The notes below the pieces were generated by a model. The model was not told where the DNA came from. It made no database searches and was given only the letters and a program-made list of their open reading frames with translations. From contig CAJUTJ010000085.1 in assembly GCA_910589655.1 (NCBI GenBank), positions 1 through 18,368 on the forward strand: DNA of 18,368 bases, given 5' to 3'. How positions within the stretch are numbered: the first letter of the stretch is position 1; every line of letters starts with the position of its first letter. Made by a program: the position numbers and the translations under genes. This DNA comes from an uncultured Acetatifactor sp. (GTDB lineage Bacteria > Bacillota > Clostridia > Lachnospirales > Lachnospiraceae). Below, one piece after another: positions 7,227-14,000 of the stretch.

Positions 7227-9401
7227 TTACTCTTTCAAATACAATTCTATCTTTTCCATCACAGCGGCAGCTGCCGATTCTGCTGTGAGCGTTCCGTCCA
7301 GCAGGCCCTTCATCTGGCTTTGAACAGCCTCCCGAACTACCTGATCCACAAAGATCGGTGTATTCAGCTGACCGCACATCTCACGGAATTTTGTACTGTT
7401 TTCTTTGTTTTTTATAGCATCTTCTACCAACTTATCAAGAGACCGGCTATTAACCGGGAAACCGTCATACAGATAGACATCCTGCACGGTCTGGGATAAA
7501 AGCAGATTCACAAACTGTAATGCAAGCTCCTGCTGCTCACTGGCGGATGTAATCCCTACAGCCTGCCTTGGCGTGTAGAAAGACTCTCCGAAAACAGGCA
7601 TCAGGCCATGCTCCGCAGACATTCCGCTTCCACTTAAATCGGAAAGAATTACATTTGTTGTATTGTATCCCTTAATCTCCTGGACATAAAACAAATCTTC
7701 CTCTGATTCCATAAAGCCCATCAGTTCAAACAGCACAATCCTTCCGTCCACTACGCCAATATCGGTCTCCATAAAATTTGATTCCTGCGCTTTCTGAATA
7801 CGAAGCATGTCAGTAAAATATTTCGTAAGCGCTGCTTCATCAATCTTACCTGATTCCACAAAATCACTGGAGCAGTCTTCATAATAATCCATCATCATCC
7901 CTTCTTCTCCATACAGATTATTGGAAGGTGTCAGGAAAGGCGCTCCTCCGTTCCCGCTGTTTTCTGTGAAATCCGCCAGCTCCTCCAGAGATCTGACAGA
8001 ATCCAGGGCACTCTGCTCTCCTGCCATTGCCGGAATGGTAAAACGGCTTGGTATCCCATAGCAGTGACCTTCATATTCATATGCTTTGGCAATATTCTCC
8101 AAAATCCCACCTTCTGCCATTGTATTGATCCCATCTGTCAAATCCGTCAACACGCCTTTTTCCATATAGCTGTTCACGGGCAATCCATCCAGCAGCAGAA
8201 TGTCAGGGCCGTTCCCGTTTAAAAGTTCCGTATTCAAGGTTCGGATGATGTCCTCTGTATTGGCAGAAGCCGCACCTTCCGATGCAATCCTGAAATCAAT
8301 CCGCACATTGGGATTCTGCTGCTGAAATGCGCCAATGGCCTGCCTTATGGTACTGTTATCTTTCAGCCCGAAAATCGTTAAAGTAGTATCCGGAACTGCA
8401 GGGATATCAGGATCATAGACATAATGCATGAGCTTCACACCATCCGCAGCACTGAGTATCGCAAAAAATCCATCCGTACCATCGCTGACCACGCCTCCAA
8501 GCAGGGCCGAAGGCAGGGAAAGAGAAGTCAGATCACCTTCCACCACTCTGTCCCAGTCGCTGCTTCCTGCAATCTGGCGGTAAATGCCTGTCATATCAGC
8601 CACATATACGCCGGAATCGTCCATCCCCTGACAGGAAGACAGGGAAAGGGTATCAAAGGTCACTGTCTGCTCCTGCGCCCCTGAATCCAGATTGAAAACC
8701 AGCAGTTCATTCTTTCCCATACCGGGAGCCAGCATTTTCCCATTATGTATACTTACGCTCCAGTTATATCCGGTAATGGCATATTCTTTTTGGGGTGAAG
8801 CATCCACGCCGCTGTAACAGGAAGCACCTGCTGCTCCAAAAAGAAGCAGGAAATCTCCGCCAGGCAGGCTGCGTACACCGCATAGCTGGCTGCCGTCCGC
8901 GCTTTCTGTCTGCGCCAGTCCCGGCACGTCTACAGCCTCTGCTTTCTGGTCTTTTATCTGATAAACACTTGTTTTAAAATTTTCATCTGCTGCCACAAGA
9001 TAGGTAGTACCGTCTCCGGCCTCCGAAATATCCAGAATATTTCCCAAATCTTTGGCCCAGGTCATGGAAGTCTGCGTAAACTCTCCGCTTTCAGCAGACA
9101 GGACACATCGGTTCAGAGACGCGCCACCGTCTGCACTTCCTGCTGTGTAGAACACAAGATCTCCGTTTTCTCCTAAGCACAGGCCCATAGCCTGGTCAGC
9201 ATTTTCCACAGTCGCTACCTGCTGTTCAACATAACGGCCCATTGTCGCATTTCCGGTTTCTTTACTGTCTCCTTTGCCGCAGCCGGATAACAAACCCAGA
9301 GACAAGCTCAAACATAATGCTATGCCAAGGAACCGTTTTGCTGCCACACCTTTTGCCTTTCTGCTGTCCATGCTCCAACTGTTCCAGTTCTTTTTTTCCA
9401 T
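7227..9401 (-). CDS. Extracellular solute-binding lipoprotein with large extra N-terminal domain
   Basis: A secreted lipoprotein of 724 residues. Its signal peptide ends in the lipobox LLSGC with Cys41 as the lipidation site. Residues from about 50 to 340 are rich in short beta-strand-like repeats (GENGDLVFYTAG, AGDGTTYLVAA, LPGGDFLLLFGAAG), suggesting a beta-propeller-like module. From about 345 the sequence is a CUT1-type binding protein: LTIFGLKDNSTIRQAIGAFQ, then NPNVRIDFRIAS, PDILLLDG and a long C-terminal lobe. A normal family member is about 420-450 residues, so the N-terminal module is extra. The start (ATG at 9399-9401) follows AAAGGAGG. An earlier in-frame ATG at 9476 would lie upstream of the predicted transcription start and is rejected. 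First gene of the operon, directly behind the shared promoter. The ligand is unknown. Confidence 0.87.
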   Translation of the reverse strand: MEKKNWNSWSMDSRKAKGVAAKRFLGIALCLSLSLGLLSGCGKGDSKETGNATMGRYVEQQVATVENADQAMGLCLGENGDLVFYTAGSADGGASLNRCVLSAESGEFTQTSMTWAKDLGNILDISEAGDGTTYLVAADENFKTSVYQIKDQKAEAVDVPGLAQTESADGSQLCGVRSLPGGDFLLLFGAAGASCYSGVDASPQKEYAITGYNWSVSIHNGKMLAPGMGKNELLVFNLDSGAQEQTVTFDTLSLSSCQGMDDSGVYVADMTGIYRQIAGSSDWDRVVEGDLTSLSLPSALLGGVVSDGTDGFFAILSAADGVKLMHYVYDPDIPAVPDTTLTIFGLKDNSTIRQAIGAFQQQNPNVRIDFRIASEGAASANTEDIIRTLNTELLNGNGPDILLLDGLPVNSYMEKGVLTDLTDGINTMAEGGILENIAKAYEYEGHCYGIPSRFTIPAMAGEQSALDSVRSLEELADFTENSGNGGAPFLTPSNNLYGEEGMMMDYYEDCSSDFVESGKIDEAALTKYFTDMLRIQKAQESNFMETDIGVVDGRIVLFELMGFMESEEDLFYVQEIKGYNTTNVILSDLSGSGMSAEHGLMPVFGESFYTPRQAVGITSASEQQELALQFVNLLLSQTVQDVYLYDGFPVNSRSLDKLVEDAIKNKENSTKFREMCGQLNTPIFVDQVVREAVQSQMKGLLDGTLTAESAAAAVMEKIELYLKE

Positions 9402-9450
9402 ATGTAAGGAACCTCCTTTAAAAAATTTGACATCCACATCGTCTTTTAAA

Positions 9451-9513
9451 ACTCTAGCACAAGGGAAAAGATCCATTTTGAATATCCGATAACTCTTTTC
9501 CTAAGAAAAAATG
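9451..9513 (-). promoter_or_regulatory. Shared regulon promoter, copy 1 (transporter operon)
   Basis: Read on the minus strand: CATTTTTTCTTAGGAAAA (9496-9513), 12 bp, ATTCAAAAT (9475-9483), 18 bp, then TAGAGT (9451-9456) as the -10. Transcription would start near 9444, leaving a leader of about 43 bases before the lipoprotein ATG. No good -35 hexamer exists at the expected place, which is typical of an activator-dependent promoter. The same two boxes at the same spacing recur at 10305-10367 and 12452-12514. Confidence 0.85.
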
Positions 9514-9602
9514 GAGACATTGTGTTTTTTCTCCAACAGAACATAATTTAGCTATTTGTTCTATTTCAAAAAAGGAACAGTCATTCTGCAATTTACCAAA
9601 TA

Positions 9603-9644
9603 AAAAACGCTGCATCCCTATACGTGGAGGCATACAGCGTTTTT
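9603..9644 (-). terminator. Rho-independent terminator of the small lipoprotein gene
   Basis: The arms AAAAACGCTG (9603-9612) and CAGCGTTTTT (9635-9644) form a 10-bp stem. The loop contains a second near-complementary pair (TGCATCC with GGAGGCA). On the minus strand the structure is followed by T-rich sequence, about 30 bp after the lipoprotein stop, and it separates that gene from the transporter promoter. The symmetric A and T runs mean it could work in both directions. Confidence 0.8.
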
Positions 9645-9675
9645 AATGTTTTTAAGCTATAAAACGACAGGTATA

Positions 9676-10248
9676 TCAGGAGATTTTGGGCATCCGTATT
9701 TCAGTGGCATAAAATACGCCATCTTTAAAGCTGCCTTTCAAATCAACGGACATTTTTTCCTTCAAATCCTGAAATCCGGCTTCCACATCCTCGAAGTTTT
9801 CCCCATCGTCACAGATTCCCCTCATATAAAAATAAGTAGTATCGTCAAACATCACCTGGATCAGCTGGGAATCAGGAATATCCGCATCGGAGCTGGGAGG
9901 CGTGCTCGACAGAGATCCATCTTCCAGAATTTCTGCTTTTGTTTCTGCGATATAAAAGGAATCTTCCGAAATTTTCCATACCTCTCCCAGAAAATCGGCG
10001 TCAAAAGCGGCTGCCGTCTCCGCATCTAAAACCTGTCTTTTTTCTGTGGCTGTTTCCTGCTGCTTTTCCTCATTTTCGGCATTGTCTGCTGACGGTACAG
10101 CGTTTGCATCCCCCAGTGGTGTCTCCTCCACTGGCTTTGGTGCCGCTTCAGGAGCCGATGCCGTTTGAGAGCCACATCCGGCCAAGAGTGCATTCAGCAT
10201 ACAGACAGTACAAAATAATACAGTTGCTTTTTTGAGTTTTTTTCTCAT
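9676..10248 (-). CDS. Small lipoprotein of the regulon (190 aa)
   Basis: Signal peptide with lipobox LLAGC and lipidated Cys25, then a low-complexity linker rich in Ala, Glu and Pro to about residue 85, then a compact C-terminal domain (GEVWKISEDSFYIAE through ATEIRMPKIS). The alternating beta pattern (V-x-V-x-F-D-D-T-x-F, later DLKGSF and FYATEI) looks like a small OB-fold of the kind found in secreted Clostridia lipoproteins; this is a fold guess only. The start at 10246-10248 is chosen because the signal peptide begins there. An upstream ATG at 10389 would precede the predicted transcription start. The gene has its own copy of the shared promoter and is divergent from the response-regulator gene, so it may be a sensor accessory or a protective surface protein. 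No specific family recognised. Confidence 0.8.
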   Translation of the reverse strand: MRKKLKKATVLFCTVCMLNALLAGCGSQTASAPEAAPKPVEETPLGDANAVPSADNAENEEKQQETATEKRQVLDAETAAAFDADFLGEVWKISEDSFYIAETKAEILEDGSLSSTPPSSDADIPDSQLIQVMFDDTTYFYMRGICDDGENFEDVEAGFQDLKEKMSVDLKGSFKDGVFYATEIRMPKIS

Positions 10249-10304
10249 GGTAATTCTCTTCTTATAAAAAATAAAAATTGGACAAACGCGTTTTGTCTTT
10301 TCCA

Positions 10305-10367
10305 ACTCTATCACATGAAGAAATTGCCATTTTGAATTTCCTGTAATTCTTTTCCTAAGAAAAAATG
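10305..10367 (-). promoter_or_regulatory. Shared regulon promoter, copy 2 (small lipoprotein)
   Basis: On the minus strand: CATTTTTTCTTAGGAAAA (10350-10367), 12 bp, ATTCAAAAT (10329-10337), 18 bp, TAGAGT (10305-10310) as the -10. The bases before the -10 (TGTGATAGAGT) closely match copy 1 (TGTGCTAGAGT). The predicted start near 10298 gives a leader of about 50 bases before the lipoprotein ATG. Confidence 0.85.
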
Positions 10368-10446
10368 GAGGCATTTTGTTTTTTTCCAACGCAGTAAAAT
10401 CTCAATATTTTCTTCATAGAAAAGACGTTTTTTAACACAGGATTTA

Positions 10447-10455
10447 TGGTAAAAT
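10447..10455 (+). promoter_or_regulatory. Extended -10 promoter of the two-component system
   Basis: TGGTAAAAT is a good extended -10 (TG-N-TAAAAT). The -35 region 17 bases upstream is only T-rich. About 27 bases further upstream is TTTTCTTCATAGAAAA (10408-10423), a degenerate version of the shared operator box, so weak autoregulation is possible. The leader of about 95 bases contains two small hairpins, CCCTG/CAGGG at 10468-10481 and CATGC/GCATG at 10508-10523. Confidence 0.55.
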
Positions 10456-10556
10456 AAGAGAAATATACCCTGCTGACAGGGAAAGTTCGCTTAGAGGCTT
10501 ATCATTTCATGCACAAAAGCATGTACATATTACAAACAGTAGGAAAGGAGTATTTT

Positions 10557-11255
10557 ATGCAAAAAGATAAATTGCTGATCGTTGATGACGAAAAAGAGAT
10601 TGCTGACCTTATCTCTCTTTATCTTAATAATGAAGGCTTTCAGGTGTTTACCTTCTATAATGCAACAGACGCGCTTCAATGTATTCAGACAGAAGACCTG
10701 GATTTGGCAATTCTGGATATCATGCTTCCCGACATAAGCGGCTTCACTTTATGCCAGCAGATCCGGGAGGAACACCGGTATCCGATTATCATGCTCACAG
10801 CAAAGGGGGAGGGTATGGATAAGATTACCGGTCTCTCCCTGGGCGCGGATGATTACATGACAAAGCCTTTTGAGCCACTGGAACTGGTTGCCAGGGTAAA
10901 GGCACAGCTCAGAAGATATAAGCATTACAATGTTGGTACGGAGAAAAAAGAAGACATTATTGCCCTTTCCGGCCTGGTTCTCGATGTAAAGGCGCATAAA
11001 TGCACGCTGAATGACCAGCCCCTTTCCCTGACGCCGACAGAATTTTCCATTTTGGAGATTCTGATTCAAAACAAGGGGAATGTGGTCAGTTCCGAAGATC
11101 TGTTCCACCAAATCTGGAAAGATGAATATTATACCAAAAGCAACAATACAATCACTGCACACATCCGGCATTTGCGGGAAAAAATGGGGGATTCCTATGA
11201 AAATCCGAAATATATTAAAACGGTCTGGGGATACGGCTACAAAATCGAGGACTAA
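10557..11255 (+). CDS. OmpR/PhoB-family response regulator, VanR-like
   Basis: A cytoplasmic DNA-binding regulator of 232 residues. The receiver domain (1-120) has the acidic pair D10-D11, phospho-acceptor D54 in LAILDIMLP, T81 and K103 in the usual places. The C-terminal winged helix (about 130-232) has the OmpR features LTPTEFSILEIL, SSEDLFHQIW, the recognition segment NTITAHIRHLREKMG and the terminal KTVWGYGYKIE. The ATG at 10557 follows AGGAAAGGAG, and an upstream ATG at 10509 is rejected on that ground. The kinase gene overlaps its 3' end by 59 bp. It is the obvious candidate to bind the shared operator in front of the lipoprotein, transporter and carboxypeptidase genes. VanR resemblance rests on the overall sequence and on the VanY-like neighbour. 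Confidence 0.93.
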   Translation: MQKDKLLIVDDEKEIADLISLYLNNEGFQVFTFYNATDALQCIQTEDLDLAILDIMLPDISGFTLCQQIREEHRYPIIMLTAKGEGMDKITGLSLGADDYMTKPFEPLELVARVKAQLRRYKHYNVGTEKKEDIIALSGLVLDVKAHKCTLNDQPLSLTPTEFSILEILIQNKGNVVSSEDLFHQIWKDEYYTKSNNTITAHIRHLREKMGDSYENPKYIKTVWGYGYKIED

Positions 11256-12399
11256 AGATAAGGATACGGATTACTCCGCTTTTCAAATCCGGATCATGTG
11301 GCGGTTCTGTACCAGCGCACTGGTTTCTACTGCAATCGTCATCCTGCTGTATCTATTTTTGTGGAAAGAAAGGATGGGCGAATGGATTATCCGCTTGATC
11401 GAGTTATGGATGGATATTGACCATGAAGATGCCTTTTATGTATACAGTGACTATTTTCGTGGAATCAAAGAAGTTTTTTTTGCGGCGGCTATCGTTCTGA
11501 TCTTTTTGCTCCTGCTTGTGTTTCTGTTCCGTTGGCTGACCCGTTATTTCAGAGAAATCAATCAGGGAATTGACTGTCTTCTGTCCGACCGCGAAGAACA
11601 GATCCGGCTCTCACAGGAAATGCAGCCCTTTGAGATCAAGCTGAACACGGTCCAGAATATTCTGATACAGCGGGAGCAGGCGGCAAGAGCGGCCGAACAG
11701 CGGAAGAATGAGCTGGTCATGTATCTGGCTCATGATATCCGCACTCCGCTGACTTCCATCATTGGTTATCTCAGGCTGCTGGAACAGATCCCGGATCTTC
11801 CAGATGAAGAAAAGGAGAAGTATGTCCATATTTCTCTGGAAAAAACATACCGACTTGAAAAGATGATCAACGAATTTTTTGAGATTACCTGCTATAATAC
11901 GCAGCAGATTACCATTGCCTCCAAAGCGATTGACCTCTATTATCTTCTGGTGCAGGTGATTGATGAACATTTGCCGCTGTTTACAGAACATGGAAATTAT
12001 ATTACCTTCCATGCGGCAGAATCGTTGGAAGTATGCGGCGATCCGGAAAGGCTTGCCCGTGTATTCAATAACCTGCTGAAAAATGCGGTGGCTTACAGCA
12101 GCAAAGGAACAGAAATCACAGTGAATGCGGAAGAAACACCGGAGCATATCGTTGTAACGGTCAGCAATCATGGAAAAACCATTCCGGATGATAAACTGGA
12201 AACCCTGTTCGAGAAATTTTATCGTCTGGATGAATCCCGCACTTCAAACACCGGCGGCACAGGCGTGGGACTTGCCATAGCAAAAGAGATTGTTCTCCTG
12301 CACGGCGGAACCATCTCGGCTGACAGCAAAAATGGATTGACTACTTTTACTGTTAAGCTGCCCATTTCCTCAAAAATACAACTCGCGGAACATTCATAG
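11197..12399 (+). CDS. Membrane sensor histidine kinase, VanS-like
   Basis: 400 residues with two membrane segments (about 38-56 and 93-111) flanking a short extracytoplasmic loop of about 35 residues. A HAMP-like linker follows, then the dimerisation/phosphotransfer helix with His179 in YLAHDIRTPLTSIIGYL, and an ATPase domain with N-box N296 (FNNLLKNAVAYSSKG), F-box (LFEKFYRLDESR) and G2 box GGTGVGLAIAKEIV. The small loop suggests sensing within the membrane or through a partner, as in VanS and other envelope-stress kinases. The ATG at 11197 is chosen for its position inside the regulator gene and the GGGGG run seven bases upstream. The ribosome site is not strong, so coupling to the upstream gene is likely. 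Confidence 0.92.
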   Translation: MKIRNILKRSGDTATKSRTKDKDTDYSAFQIRIMWRFCTSALVSTAIVILLYLFLWKERMGEWIIRLIELWMDIDHEDAFYVYSDYFRGIKEVFFAAAIVLIFLLLLVFLFRWLTRYFREINQGIDCLLSDREEQIRLSQEMQPFEIKLNTVQNILIQREQAARAAEQRKNELVMYLAHDIRTPLTSIIGYLRLLEQIPDLPDEEKEKYVHISLEKTYRLEKMINEFFEITCYNTQQITIASKAIDLYYLLVQVIDEHLPLFTEHGNYITFHAAESLEVCGDPERLARVFNNLLKNAVAYSSKGTEITVNAEETPEHIVVTVSNHGKTIPDDKLETLFEKFYRLDESRTSNTGGTGVGLAIAKEIVLLHGGTISADSKNGLTTFTVKLPISSKIQLAEHS

Positions 12400-12413
12400 T
12401 CCGATAAGCATAT

Positions 12414-12440
12414 CTTATTGAACATTAGTAGTTCAATAAG
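12414..12440 (+). repeat. Perfect inverted repeat after the kinase gene
   Basis: CTTATTGAAC (12414-12423) and GTTCAATAAG (12431-12440) form a perfect 10-bp stem with a 7-base loop, 15 bp after the kinase stop. The next bases are not a U-run; a T-rich stretch begins about 14 bp later, at the shared operator. It may be a weak terminator or a stabilising hairpin. Confidence 0.65.
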
Positions 12441-12451
12441 CATAAACTCTT

Positions 12452-12514
12452 CATTTTTTCTTAGGAAAATAACGCTTTAAAATTCAAAATCAGAAGGCCC
12501 TTGTCCGGTAAAAT
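12452..12514 (+). promoter_or_regulatory. Shared regulon promoter, copy 3 (VanY-like gene)
   Basis: On the plus strand: CATTTTTTCTTAGGAAAA (12452-12469), 12 bp, ATTCAAAAT (12482-12490), 18 bp, TAAAAT (12509-12514) as the -10. Spacing is identical to copies 1 and 2, although the sequence between the boxes differs. That argues for selection on the boxes rather than recent duplication. The predicted start near 12521 leaves about 57 bases before the ATG. Confidence 0.85.
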
Positions 12515-12536
12515 AATTACCATACAAGGGTTTTTT
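12498..12536 (+). terminator. Terminator-like hairpin overlapping the VanY-like promoter
   Basis: CCCTTGT (12498-12504) pairs with ACAAGGG (12524-12530). An inner GGTAA/TTACC pair extends the stem, and TTTTTT follows directly (12531-12536). It would end read-through from the two-component operon. The -10 of the next promoter lies inside the stem, so the same bases may serve both purposes. Confidence 0.6.
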
Positions 12537-12577
12537 GATGCATTCAATTATGTTTTATGAAAGGAGCTACTGATTTC

Positions 12578-13489
12578 ATGAAAGAACAAAAAAATCTTCC
12601 CGTCCGCAGACATCGAAAACGCAGAAAGCATCGGCTATGGCTTCGTGCCCTTCCGCACGTTGTTCTTATAGCCGGCTGCCTTGCAATCATTGTTTCCATT
12701 ACCGGTAGCGTGTTCGGTAAGGAAAGCATCCCCGATGAAATTGTTTCCAATGAGATGATTTCCGTTGAAGCAATACCCGGAAGTCCTGTAGTTGAGACAG
12801 ATGATTTCCAGGTTGATACAGAACAGACAGAAATACAGACCATGGATACGGAGTGGTATCTCACATTGGTAAATAGTGAACATCCGCTTCCGGAAAATTA
12901 CATGGATGATCCGGTCTCCCTGGTGGATGTACCTGGGGGTGAGAAGGTAGACGAACGAATCTATGAGCCGCTTATGGAAATGCTGAATGATGCGGAAGAT
13001 TTAGGACCCATCGTTGTTTCGGGCTATCGGACACCGGAAAAACAGCAGAGCCTGTATGATGATAAAATCAAAGAGTATAAGAAACAGGGGTATTCGGAAA
13101 GCGAAGCCATAAATCTGGCACAGCAATGGGTTGCCGAACCCGGCACCAGCGAACACCAGTTAGGGCTTGCTGTGGATATCAACGGAGCTACTTACGACAT
13201 TTACCTCTGGCTCCAGGAAAACAGCTATAAATACGGCTTTATCTTCCGCTACCCCGGAAATAAGACGCACATTACCAATGTGGCCGAAGAGGTATGGCAT
13301 TACCGCTATGTGGGAAAAGAAGCTGCGGCAGAGATTCGTGAGCGCGGGATCTGTCTGGAGGAATACCTGGAAAATCCTCAAAGCCAATATGTAAATGAAC
13401 AGAATTCTCAGGAACTGCCCGTACAGGGTGAAACATCCTATGAACTGCGGAATGGGGAATGGGTTATTATTGACACATCGTCTCCATAA
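12578..13489 (+). CDS. VanY-like D,D-carboxypeptidase (peptidase M15B)
   Basis: 303 residues. A very basic cytoplasmic N-terminus (RRHRKRRKHR) precedes one membrane anchor (about 26-44), a linker and an extracytoplasmic zinc peptidase domain (about 100-255). The catalytic signature is complete: SGYRTPEKQQ with R151, SEHQLGLAVD with zinc ligands H193 and D200, and EVWHYRYVG with catalytic E238 and zinc ligand H241. VanY-type enzymes remove the terminal D-Ala from peptidoglycan precursors. The C-terminal 50 residues are acidic and probably flexible. The ATG at 12578 follows AAAGGAG with slightly long spacing; an upstream ATG at 12557 overlaps that site. It is preceded by copy 3 of the shared promoter. 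No vanH, vanA/B/G ligase or vanX gene is in the window, so a full glycopeptide-resistance cluster is not shown. Confidence 0.9.
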   Translation: MKEQKNLPVRRHRKRRKHRLWLRALPHVVLIAGCLAIIVSITGSVFGKESIPDEIVSNEMISVEAIPGSPVVETDDFQVDTEQTEIQTMDTEWYLTLVNSEHPLPENYMDDPVSLVDVPGGEKVDERIYEPLMEMLNDAEDLGPIVVSGYRTPEKQQSLYDDKIKEYKKQGYSESEAINLAQQWVAEPGTSEHQLGLAVDINGATYDIYLWLQENSYKYGFIFRYPGNKTHITNVAEEVWHYRYVGKEAAAEIRERGICLEEYLENPQSQYVNEQNSQELPVQGETSYELRNGEWVIIDTSSP

Positions 13490-13511
13490 AACAAAAAATC
13501 AAATACATTAT

Positions 13512-13541
13512 TTGGCTTGCATTCAATTTAATTAGTATAAT
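13512..13541 (+). promoter_or_regulatory. Possible promoter in the gap after the VanY-like gene
   Basis: TTGGCT (13512-13517), 18 bp, then a perfect TATAAT (13536-13541). Transcription would start almost at the base of the next hairpin, giving an RNA of only about 50 bases. It may be accidental in A+T-rich sequence. Confidence 0.25.
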
Positions 13542-13549
13542 TTGTTTAA

Positions 13550-13600
13550 GAGTAAACAATGTTGTTCGCACCAACAACCTCTGTTTGCTCTTATTTGTTT
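13550..13600 (+). terminator. Terminator hairpin after the VanY-like gene
   Basis: GAGTAAACA (13550-13558) pairs with TGTTTGCTC (13582-13590) with one wobble, and an inner GTTGTT/AACAAC pair closes the loop. TTATTTGTTT follows. It sits 60 bp after the carboxypeptidase stop and before the convergent truncated LysR gene. Confidence 0.65.
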
Positions 13601-13649
13601 CTCGTTCTGCTATAAGACATTTTTATTCATGTTTAAACCGAAATATATG

Positions 13650-14000
13650 TCAATGTACTTGTATCTCCGGCCATAATTGCATTAAAAGCTGTGCCGGAGT
13701 CATAGGGGAACTGCCAATCCGAATAACACTTACATTATTCCGCATAGCATTTTTTGCCCTTGTAACGGAATCACGGCAATACTGAATAATATATTTTGTG
13801 TCCTGATATAATGATTTTCCGGCCTCCGCTAAAGTCAGCCCTCTATGCGTTCGTTCAAATAATTTTATCCCCAATGAATCCTCTAAAAGATTGATCTGCT
13901 TAATAACTGCCGTTGGCGTAATATAGGATTCCTCCGCTGCCTTGTTAAAACTCCCGGCATCCGCCACACGGATAAATGTATCTAACTGTGGATTATACAT
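13650..14000 (-). pseudogene. LysR-type regulator, truncated to its DNA-binding half
   Basis: The 116 residues start with a classical LysR winged helix (LDTFIRVADAGSFNKAAEES, then TPTAVIKQINLLE, LGIKLFERTHRGLTLAEAGK), followed by the linker helix and the first strand of the effector domain (VIRIGSSPMTPAQLLMQLWPE). Family members are about 300 residues, so almost the whole co-inducer domain is missing. A TGA falls where the effector domain should continue, and only a few more compatible residues (HIFRFKHE) follow in the same frame before another stop. The gene is thus disrupted and deleted, not merely stopped early. The ATG at 13998-14000 overlaps the end of the HTH gene by 8 bp. A leftover DNA-binding half could still bind as a dimer, but no function can be claimed. 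Confidence 0.75.

Noticed and set aside
10468..10523. Riboswitch in the leader of the two-component operon
   Set aside because: Only two small 5-bp hairpins are present, with no conserved aptamer pattern or terminator.
11611..12171. Minus-strand reading frame of 186 residues opposite the kinase gene
   Set aside because: Antisense shadow of the conserved kinase domain; no start signal.
12578..13489. Evidence of a vancomycin-resistance cluster
   Set aside because: Only a VanY-like carboxypeptidase and VanR/S-like regulators are present; the ligase, dehydrogenase and dipeptidase genes are not in the window.
13512..13600. A short independent RNA gene from the TATAAT box to the hairpin after the VanY-like gene
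   Set aside because: The product would be little more than the terminator hairpin; the -35 is weak, so I kept only a low-confidence promoter entry.
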